A stretch of 14,764 bases of DNA from CAZPZZ01 sp964591245 (GTDB taxonomy: Bacteria > Acidobacteriota > Vicinamibacteria > Vicinamibacterales > UBA8438). Positions 1-5,331 of this stretch are shown piece after piece. The stretch covers positions 1-14,764 of the forward strand of contig CAZPZZ010000104.1 of NCBI GenBank assembly GCA_964591245.1, written 5' to 3'. The notes under the pieces were generated by a model. It was not told the DNA's origin, ran no database searches, and saw nothing but the letters and a program-made list of their open reading frames with translations. The translations under genes and the position numbers were made by a program. The first letter of the stretch is position 1. The number at the start of each line of letters is the position of its first letter.

Positions 1-1
1 C

Positions 2-250
2 GGTAGTCATCTCCTGCTTGACTGGCTCGGAGGTGACCCGGTTGCGCCGTCAGGGGTGATGGTGTTCTGGCCATGGGATCACAGCTACTATCAGTCGACG
101 CTCACCTGGTTTTATCCCGTATGCCGTGAGTACTGGCTACGCGACTGCTGGGTTTCGTTACCCTGGGTGATCGGTCATGAGGTGATGCTGTTATCGCCTG
201 TCGCTTTATGTGGCTTGGTCGTTGCCCGATGGTGGCCGAGACGTGCCTGA
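2..250 (+). CDS. YdjM/DUF457-like inner-membrane putative metal-dependent hydrolase, C-terminal part
   Basis: This open frame runs in from the left edge, so the start is missing; 82 residues remain before TGA. It opens with GSHLLLDWLG, which resembles the His-x3-Asp block of the YdjM/DUF457 family of membrane-bound putative metal-dependent hydrolases. It continues with a Trp/Pro-rich segment (MVFWPWDHSYYQS) typical of that family. A hydrophobic stretch near residues 61-78 (MLLSPVALCGLVVARWW) is probably the last membrane helix and is followed by a basic tail. In E. coli the family member YdjM is a LexA-regulated inner-membrane protein; the substrate is unknown. No terminator with a T-run follows the stop. 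The assignment rests on motif recall from a C-terminal fragment, so the family call is moderate and no specific function is claimed. Confidence 0.65.
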   Translation, partial: GSHLLLDWLGGDPVAPSGVMVFWPWDHSYYQSTLTWFYPVCREYWLRDCWVSLPWVIGHEVMLLSPVALCGLVVARWWPRRA

Positions 251-609
251 GGGCAACACGAGGTGACACGCGGCCACGTGAGTTTGCGCATCACGTCCAA
301 CACGGACAGCGGGGACAGTCAACCTGAGTGGGCAGGGGTTCCCACGAGCTTGTTGGTTGCGTGAAAACTGTCCTTGCCTGATTTATCTTTAACTCTCTTC
401 AACGCAGCCGGATACAACAGATTCCTTGAGTGAGGAGCCCCTCTGGCGAAGTTCTTGCTACATATGGAGGTGGTTCCGTCGTCGCGAAGGCGCCATCTTT
501 GCCCGACCTTGCCGGATGTCGTGGCGACGGAGCCACTCGCAACGGTTGCGCGATGCTGCCGTGCGCGGGACACGGAGCCGAGGTCGAAAAGACGTAGAGG
601 AGGACGGCG
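251..609 (+). promoter_or_regulatory. Gene-free leader upstream of the comEA-like gene, with strong potential RNA stems
   Basis: No convincing coding frame lies in these 359 nt. Several inverted repeats are visible. The first is nested, with 313-319 pairing 367-373, 320-324 pairing 355-359, and 328-332 pairing 341-345. The longest is an uninterrupted stem, 470-487 with 519-536 (18 bp including three G-U pairs). Smaller hairpins sit at 538-542/546-550 and 559-563/571-575. A weak sigma-70-like promoter candidate (TTAACT at 389-394, 18-nt spacer, TACAAC at 413-418) would place the last three hairpins in the 5' UTR of the downstream gene. The region ends in a good Shine-Dalgarno (AGAGGAGGA, 596-604). 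I recognise no known riboswitch class here; a regulatory role is inferred. Confidence 0.4.
469..537 (+). repeat. Long imperfect inverted repeat (18-19 bp stem, ~31-nt loop)
   Basis: Positions 470-487 can pair base for base with 519-536 without a bulge. Fifteen pairs are Watson-Crick and three are G-U (474/532, 482/524, 484/522); 469/537 adds a further G-U. The loop spans 488-518. As RNA this is by far the strongest stem I found outside genes. The deviations from perfect DNA symmetry are all wobble-compatible, which is suggestive of an RNA-level structure. No T-run follows, so it is not an intrinsic terminator. A degenerate mobile or REP-like palindrome is an alternative, but I saw no second copy in the window. 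Confidence 0.5.
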
Positions 610-963
610 ATGCAACGATGGGTGTTAGGGATCGCGATGGTTGTGCTTTTTTGTGGTGGTCGAGATGTGAGTGCCAGCGCGCAGACCCAGGGTCAACAGG
701 GCATTGAGACGACTGCGGAACGGCTGGTAGACCTCAACCAGGCGACGGCTGTTGAACTGGAGACATTACCCGGAATCGGCGAGCGTACCGCTGCTCGTAT
801 CATTGCCTACCGGCAGGCGCATGAAGGGTTCGAAAAAGTTGAGGAATTGATGAACATACAAGGGATTGGCGAACGGACGTTTCTCAGACTGCGCCCCTTT
901 ATCATGTTAACCGCGGCACGGCCGAGTGCTGCCGGGGCTCAACGTTCGGGTAATGGACGTTAA
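610..963 (+). CDS. ComEA-like secreted helix-hairpin-helix DNA-binding protein
   Basis: This 117-residue protein starts at an ATG preceded by AGAGGAGGA with good spacing. Residues 1-24 look like a Sec signal peptide: an Arg at residue 3, a hydrophobic core (VLGIAMVVLF), and an A-x-A-type site before Gln25. The mature part carries two tandem helix-hairpin-helix motifs, TLPGIGERTAARII (52-65) and NIQGIGERTFLRLRPFI (82-98), preceded by the LVDLNQAT segment characteristic of the ComEA family. ComEA proteins bind double-stranded DNA in the periplasm or at the cell surface during natural transformation. Many short homologues have no proven competence role. The gene sits 14 nt ahead of a prepilin-like gene, probably in one transcript, which fits a pilus/DNA-uptake link. 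No comEC channel gene is present nearby. The fold is clear; the competence role is inferred. Confidence 0.85.
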   Translation: MQRWVLGIAMVVLFCGGRDVSASAQTQGQQGIETTAERLVDLNQATAVELETLPGIGERTAARIIAYRQAHEGFEKVEELMNIQGIGERTFLRLRPFIMLTAARPSAAGAQRSGNGR

Positions 964-977
964 GTGGCCAGGGGCAT

Positions 978-1613
978 TTGTTGCAGGTTGCTGCGATGCC
1001 TTGTTCGCCGTGCCCCGGGCATGCTGCCCTGGGGCACGGCGGTATCTCCCTGGTGGAGTGCGGTGTTGTGCTTCTTCTCGTGGGAGTGACCGCGGCTATA
1101 GCCATACCATCCATTCTTTCCGGGCTTGACGATGCACGGGCTTTTGGGGCCGCGCGCCATCTTGCGGCGATGGTGCGAGGAGCTCGTGCTCAAGCCGCCA
1201 TGCGTTCACGCTCTGTTGGTCTTCGATTTGAGCGAGATGGAAGCGGTTATCGGTATGCGCTCTTTGTCGACGGTAATGGGAATGGGCTGCGGGCGAGTGA
1301 TGTGCATAGCGGGCGGGATCAGCAGATCGGCGATGCTCGTCGACTGAGCGAGGGTTTTCCAGGCGTGACGTTTGGCTTTGTTTCTGACGCGAGCGAGGGT
1401 TCGAGCATGCGCGTTAGAGGGGCTGAACCTGACCCCATTCGGTTGGGGCTGCGCGATGTCATCGTATTCAGCCCGTTCGGCACGGGCACCAGCGGTACGC
1501 TTTATGTACGGAGTCGTTCGGGCCGCCAGTATGCCGTACGGGTCTTCGGTGGCACCGGACGCACGCGCGTTCTTGAATTTCGGCGGCAGGAGGGCTCGTG
1601 GGTCATTCGTTAA
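978..1613 (+). CDS. GspH/FimT-like type IV prepilin (pseudopilin)
   Basis: Starting at TTG 978, behind CAGGGGC, this is 211 residues; ATG 996 is an alternative start giving a 16-residue leader. The key signal is G-G|I-S-L-V-E (cleavage after Gly22, Glu27 at mature position +5), followed by an unbroken hydrophobic helix (VVLLLVGVTAAIAIPSI). This is the class III prepilin signature processed and N-methylated by PilD. The Glu+5 motif and the later FVDGNGNGLRASD segment, rich in Asp and Asn, resemble GspH/FimT minor pseudopilins. Such proteins prime pilus or type II secretion pseudopilus assembly, and some bind DNA during uptake. The lone position behind a ComEA-like gene, with no other pilin genes, is unusual and makes a DNA-uptake role attractive but unproven. 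The leader is Cys-rich (PCSPCPG), which is atypical. Confidence 0.78.
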   Translation: MLQVAAMPCSPCPGHAALGHGGISLVECGVVLLLVGVTAAIAIPSILSGLDDARAFGAARHLAAMVRGARAQAAMRSRSVGLRFERDGSGYRYALFVDGNGNGLRASDVHSGRDQQIGDARRLSEGFPGVTFGFVSDASEGSSMRVRGAEPDPIRLGLRDVIVFSPFGTGTSGTLYVRSRSGRQYAVRVFGGTGRTRVLEFRRQEGSWVIR

Positions 1614-2208
1614 TCCGCAGGTCCTTGCCGAACGGCGAGCTGGCTGCCGCTGGTCCGGTGGCGCACTGCCCTATATTCGCAAGCTTTGCTTACAGTCTTG
1701 GGAACAGCTGATTAGTTAATCGCTCGACCTGTGGAGCACTGGCCGAGATGCCGGCACGGTTACGTTCCGAAACGGTTGCACCGTGCTGAAGGTGCACGCG
1801 TGAGACGGGGTGTCCCGGGTGGTGTTGCGGGTCTCGGTGGCGAGCATGACCGTGGAAGATCCCGTTTTGTGTTGCAGGGCCTTTGGGTTTGGTTCAAGTT
1901 TCCGGGTTGGCAATCCAATGGAACCGTCGCGAGTCGGTTGTTCCGATCGTTCGCCCGTCGTTGTGCGTTGCCTGTCTTGGCTCATTAGGGCGGTTGCCAG
2001 CGGATAGGCCTCCTATCTCTGGGTAAATCTGAGCAGGGCTTGGTAGTGTCTATCGTGTGGGGTCGCAGCTACCCGGGTTCTCCGTCAGACCCGGGCACTT
2101 GCTACCCAGTTGGCTCCTGTGGAGGCGGGCCTGCGCTTGTTGGTGAAAAAAGCCCCAGAATTATTGGCGAATTACTGGTTGGCATCGTTATTGATAGGGA
2201 GTAGGGCT
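1614..2208 (+). other. 595-nt stretch without a convincing gene; several inverted repeats
   Basis: Short frames exist on both strands (for example 1731-1988 plus and 1716-1985 minus). None has a recognisable domain, a credible ribosome site or family-like composition. Inverted repeats seen: 1752-1760 with 1780-1788 (9 bp, one G-U) enclosing 1763-1766/1771-1774; an alternative 1777-1782 with 1791-1796 that overlaps the former; GATAGG/CCTATC at 2003-2008/2012-2017; CTGGGTA/TACCCAG at 2019-2025/2103-2109 enclosing CCCGGGT/ACCCGGG at 2072-2078/2089-2095. No T-run follows any of them. The last ~60 nt before the regulator start are relatively AT-rich and probably hold its promoter, but I cannot fix the boxes. 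The stretch could be leader RNA, a decayed gene, or both. Confidence 0.35.
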
Positions 2209-3612
2209 ATGACTCGACCGCCAACTCAATCACGTGCTGTAAGTTCACCTGATGCCGCAAGTCTCACGAGATCCGACTGGCGGCTCAGGTGCGCCGACCG
2301 TCGCCAAGGGTTCTCGGTCTTCGTGGCTACGCTCAATCGCATGATGTGCGACAGGGTGACAGGAGATGGCCTTGAGGCCGGAATTACGGCAGCCGCCCGT
2401 TGCCTTGCCCCGATTCGTACCGCCAGACTGATCCAGGTGCCTGTGGAGTCGGTGCCGTCCACCGCTGTGGCAGCGGTGGAGCGCTTCCCGGTACCGACGC
2501 CCTTGGCGAAGGCACTCACGCTTGAAGTCATCCCAGAAGCCACATGGAAGTTTGACGAGTGGGATCGGACCTCGTTCAGGCAGGCCGCCGGAGTTCTTGG
2601 AATGTTGCTCACTGCTAGGGGTGCCGTGGGGGGAATCTCTGGTGGGGTCACGACTACGGAACGCACGCTTCTTATTGGAACGAGTCGAGCGATGTGCGAA
2701 CTCCGCGAGGGGATCGAGCGGGTGGCGGCCACTGATTTTACGGTTCTTGTCGAAGGAGAAAGCGGTTCGGGTAAGGAGTTGGTCGCGCGCCAGGTGCACG
2801 GATTGAGCCGGAGGCATCGGGGACCATTTGTTGCCGTGAATTGTGCGGCTTTGGTTGAGACGCTGCTCGAAGCCGAGTTGTTCGGGATCGAAGATAGGGT
2901 CGCCACGGGAGTGCGCGCGCGACGAGGTAAGTTCGAACTGGCCGACCAGGGGACCTTGTTTCTCGATGAGGTTGCCGACCTTTCGTTAGCGGCGCAGGCA
3001 AAACTTCTGCGCGTAATTCAGGAATTTGCTATTGAGCGGGTGGGAGGACACTCCACGCGCGACGTCGACGTACGACTGGTGGTGGCGACCAACCAACGAC
3101 TGCGCGGCTTAGTGGATGAGGGACGATTTCGAGCAGACCTCTATTACAGACTGGCGGGAGTGGAATTGCTGGTGCCACCATTACGCGAACGGCGCGAAGA
3201 TGTGGTCGAACTTGCGAACTACTTTCTGGCCCGTCACGAGCACCTGCGTCACGTTTCGTTGTCCGATAGTGCGTTGGAAGCGTTGGTGATGTACGAGTGG
3301 CCGGGGAACGTGCGCGAGTTGCAGCGAGCTATCGAGAGAATCGTGGCCTTGAACGTCTCTGATGTCGTCGAAGTTGAGGACCTGCCTCTGCAATTGACTC
3401 AGGGGTATATGGAAGTGCTGCAACCGTCGCTAACCCGTTTGGAAACAATGCGTGCATGGGGTAGCCGCTACGCGAGACTCGTGCTCGAGCGTTGCGGACG
3501 CAACAAACGCCGAGCCTGTGGGGTACTGGGCATTAGTTACCACACGTTGCAGTCATACTTGCGCTATAGCCCGACGGCTCAGGTTTCCGAGGCGGGAGGA
3601 GAGATGACTTGA
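2209..3612 (+). CDS. AAA+ sigma-54-activator-family transcriptional regulator with degenerate GAFTGA loop
   Basis: The start chosen is ATG 2209 behind AGGGAG (7-nt spacing), giving 467 residues; the frame is open upstream to TTG 2110, but that has no ribosome site. Residues 1-140 are a poorly conserved N-terminal sensory region without an obvious receiver domain. The AAA+ core is clear: Walker A GESGSGKE (183-190), Walker B GTLFLDE (248-254), FRADLYYRL (308-316) and WPGNVREL (364-371). A Fis-type helix-turn-helix lies at about 424-452 (RRACGVLGISYHTLQSYL). The loop that touches sigma-54, normally GAFTGA, reads RVATGV (230-235), losing the key aromatic residue. ATPase function looks intact, whereas classical sigma-54 contact is doubtful; TyrR is a known relative that lost this loop and acts without sigma-54. 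The target is unknown; the adjacent gcv operon is one candidate by position only. Confidence 0.9.
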   Translation: MTRPPTQSRAVSSPDAASLTRSDWRLRCADRRQGFSVFVATLNRMMCDRVTGDGLEAGITAAARCLAPIRTARLIQVPVESVPSTAVAAVERFPVPTPLAKALTLEVIPEATWKFDEWDRTSFRQAAGVLGMLLTARGAVGGISGGVTTTERTLLIGTSRAMCELREGIERVAATDFTVLVEGESGSGKELVARQVHGLSRRHRGPFVAVNCAALVETLLEAELFGIEDRVATGVRARRGKFELADQGTLFLDEVADLSLAAQAKLLRVIQEFAIERVGGHSTRDVDVRLVVATNQRLRGLVDEGRFRADLYYRLAGVELLVPPLRERREDVVELANYFLARHEHLRHVSLSDSALEALVMYEWPGNVRELQRAIERIVALNVSDVVEVEDLPLQLTQGYMEVLQPSLTRLETMRAWGSRYARLVLERCGRNKRRACGVLGISYHTLQSYLRYSPTAQVSEAGGEMT

Positions 3613-3828
3613 CCGCAGCTAGCGCCAGCTGTGACATATTGGACCGCTGGTTACCGGAGTAGTGGCTTCTTACGTGATCGCGCATCAGTCGGGTTTGTCC
3701 GCCTTGACCACCCCTTGGTTCCAGTAGTACGTTAGTACTGGTTCCGCGGAGTTCGCGCGACCGAACCCGGTCCCTCCTAGCGACGACAACCCGCCACCCG
3801 GTTCGGGCCGCAGAGTGCATGAGCATCC
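3613..3828 (+). promoter_or_regulatory. Leader of the gcvTHP operon with alternative stems; no glycine riboswitch recognised
   Basis: No gene lies here. A sigma-70-like candidate is TTGACC at 3704-3709 with a weak -10 TACGTT at 3728-3733 (18-nt spacer). A hairpin CCAGTA/TACTGG lies at 3721-3726/3736-3741. The segment around 3761-3769 can pair either upstream (3690-3697 with 3762-3769, 8 bp, one G-U) or downstream (3761-3767 with 3800-3806, 7 bp). A tight CCCG-GTT-CGGG hairpin at 3797-3807 competes with the second pairing. Glycine cleavage operons are often controlled by a glycine riboswitch; I could not find its conserved internal-loop sequences. A regulatory function for these stems is inference. 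Confidence 0.35.
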
Positions 3829-4947
3829 ATGATTGAAGAATCGCACGTCGCACTGCAGAGGACGCCGTTGCACGCACGCCACTGCGCGATGGGAGCGAAG
3901 ATGGTTCCCTTCGGCGGCTGGGAGATGCCGGTTCAGTACTCGAGCATCACCGAAGAGCATTTGGCTGTTCGCGAGCATGCCGGTGTGTTTGACGTCAGTC
4001 ATATGGGCGAGATCGAATTGGCGGGAGCTGATGCATTGGCTGCCGTCCAGCACGTCTCTACCAACGACGCGGCGTGTTTAGAGATCGGGCAGGCGCAATA
4101 CTCCGTGCTCGCGACGCCGGAGGGCACATTTGTCGATGACATACTCGTGTATCGACTGGCGGACGATCATTTCATGCTGGTGGTCAACGCCTCGAACATT
4201 GCGAGGGATATGGCATGGATTGCCGATGCGGTGAAGGGGTTTGGCGATGCGTTCGCAGTGAACACCAGCAATCGTTACGCTTTGCTCGCGACACAGGGCC
4301 CCCGAGCTTTGGAGATTGTTCAGGCGTTGACCGACGTGGAACTGGGTTCGATTGGATACTATCGCTTCGCCACCGGTGAAGTGGCTGGCATTCGGGCGAC
4401 GATTTCCCGTACAGGTTATACCGGTGAAGATGGTTTTGAAATTTTTGTCGCCCCGCAAGTTGCCGAGCGGGTGTGGGACGCGCTCTTATCGACTGGCGAA
4501 CCTTTCGGGGTACGGCCTGCTGGATTGGGAGCTCGCGACACATTACGTCTTGAAGCGGCGATGCGACTCAGTGGGCAGGACATCGATGAAACCACAAGTG
4601 TGCTCGAGGCGGGCTTGGGGTGGGTCGTTGGCTGGGAAAAGGCGGATTTTGTTGGGCGCGACGCTTTGGTCCGACAGCGTGAGACTGGGCTCTCACGGCG
4701 GCTCGTCGGTTTGGAGATGACTGGGCGTGGTATTGCCAGGCATGGGTATACGGTGTACGCAGGCGAGCGCGCGGTCGGGGTGGTGACGAGCGGCACGCGT
4801 ACGCCGTTTCTCGAGAAGGCGATCGGTTTAGCATATGTCCCGATCGACGGCTCAGAGGAAGGTACCGAGTACCATGTTGATATTCGAGGCCGTCGAATAC
4901 CCGCGTGCGTTGTACCGCTTCCGTTTTATAAACGTTCCCGAGGGTGA
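3829..4947 (+). CDS. gcvT: Glycine cleavage system T protein (aminomethyltransferase)
   Basis: GcvT transfers the methylene group from aminomethyl-lipoyl-GcvH to tetrahydrofolate, releasing ammonia and giving 5,10-methylene-THF. The 372-residue product matches the usual 360-375. The N-terminal signature RTPLHARHCAMGAKMVPF with GGWEMPVQYS is typical, as are GVFDVSHMGE (52-61) and the VDDI segment (102-105), which contains the conserved folate-site aspartate. The C-terminal domain includes the GLGARDTLRLEAAMRL block. ATG 3829 is the best start by alignment to the family, although no strong Shine-Dalgarno precedes it. The TGA stop lies nine bases before the gcvH ATG, so gcvT, gcvH and gcvP form a tight operon. 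No lipoamide dehydrogenase (L-protein) is in the window; it must be supplied elsewhere. Confidence 0.97.
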   Translation: MIEESHVALQRTPLHARHCAMGAKMVPFGGWEMPVQYSSITEEHLAVREHAGVFDVSHMGEIELAGADALAAVQHVSTNDAACLEIGQAQYSVLATPEGTFVDDILVYRLADDHFMLVVNASNIARDMAWIADAVKGFGDAFAVNTSNRYALLATQGPRALEIVQALTDVELGSIGYYRFATGEVAGIRATISRTGYTGEDGFEIFVAPQVAERVWDALLSTGEPFGVRPAGLGARDTLRLEAAMRLSGQDIDETTSVLEAGLGWVVGWEKADFVGRDALVRQRETGLSRRLVGLEMTGRGIARHGYTVYAGERAVGVVTSGTRTPFLEKAIGLAYVPIDGSEEGTEYHVDIRGRRIPACVVPLPFYKRSRG

Positions 4948-4952
4948 CTAAG

Positions 4953-5327
4953 ATGTACCCGAGCGACAGGCTGTACACCAAGGATCATGAGTGGATTTCG
5001 GTATCTGGGACCACCGCAAGAGTGGGGATCACCGATTATGCGCAGCAGCAGCTAGGCGACGTGGTGTTTATTGAGTTACCTGACGTTGGTCAGGTCTTCG
5101 ACGGCGGGAAACAGTTTGGCTCCATCGAGTCGGTCAAGGCTGTTTCGGACCTGTATTGTCCCCGGTCGGGTCGAGTGGTGGAGGTGAATACCGCATTGGT
5201 CGACCGCCCTGAATCGGTGAATAGCGATCCGCACGGTTCCTGGATGATCGAACTGGAACTGACGTCGGCCGATGAGAAGGGCGAGTTGCTCGATGCAGCC
5301 GCCTACGGAAGCTTGGTCTCCGAGTAG
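4953..5327 (+). CDS. gcvH: Glycine cleavage system H protein (lipoyl carrier)
   Basis: GcvH is the mobile lipoyl carrier that shuttles the aminomethyl group between GcvP, GcvT and the L-protein. The 124-residue product has the family start MYPSDRLYTKDHEW and the lipoylation site ESVKAVSDLY, in which Lys62 is the modified residue. A lipoyl-domain fold is implied by the surrounding strands (VGITDYAQQQLGDVVFIELP, SGRVVEVN). A GTG at 4944 overlaps the gcvT stop and would add three residues. ATG 4953 is preferred because GAGGGTGA (4940-4947) is well placed before it and the family begins here. The stop TAG at 5325-5327 is only four bases from the gcvP start. Confidence 0.97.
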   Translation: MYPSDRLYTKDHEWISVSGTTARVGITDYAQQQLGDVVFIELPDVGQVFDGGKQFGSIESVKAVSDLYCPRSGRVVEVNTALVDRPESVNSDPHGSWMIELELTSADEKGELLDAAAYGSLVSE

Positions 5328-5331
5328 GTAC

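Noticed and set aside
319..615. Minus-strand 98-codon frame, and the plus-strand 426-707 frame, before or over the comEA-like gene
   Set aside because: The first has no start context or domain; the second overlaps the clearly coding ComEA-like frame.
1731..1988. Small plus-strand frame, and the opposing 1716-1985 frame, in the gap after the prepilin gene
   Set aside because: No family resemblance, no ribosome site, and Arg/Gly-rich composition as expected from non-coding GC-rich DNA.
2180..2195. Sigma-54-like -24/-12 element (TGGCAT, then TTGAT) before the AAA+ regulator
   Set aside because: The -12 GC is GA, and transcription would start at about 2206, downstream of the Shine-Dalgarno at 2196-2201 and too close to ATG 2209.
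2110..2208. N-terminal extension of the regulator from TTG 2110
   Set aside because: No ribosome site before TTG 2110, whereas ATG 2209 has AGGGAG at good spacing.
3613..3828. Glycine riboswitch upstream of gcvT
   Set aside because: Expected by context, but I could not find the conserved aptamer core sequences by eye; a covariance search would settle it.
5272..5331. Earlier ATG start for gcvP inside gcvH
   Set aside because: The extra residues are an out-of-frame reading of the gcvH tail and precede the point where GcvP homology begins.
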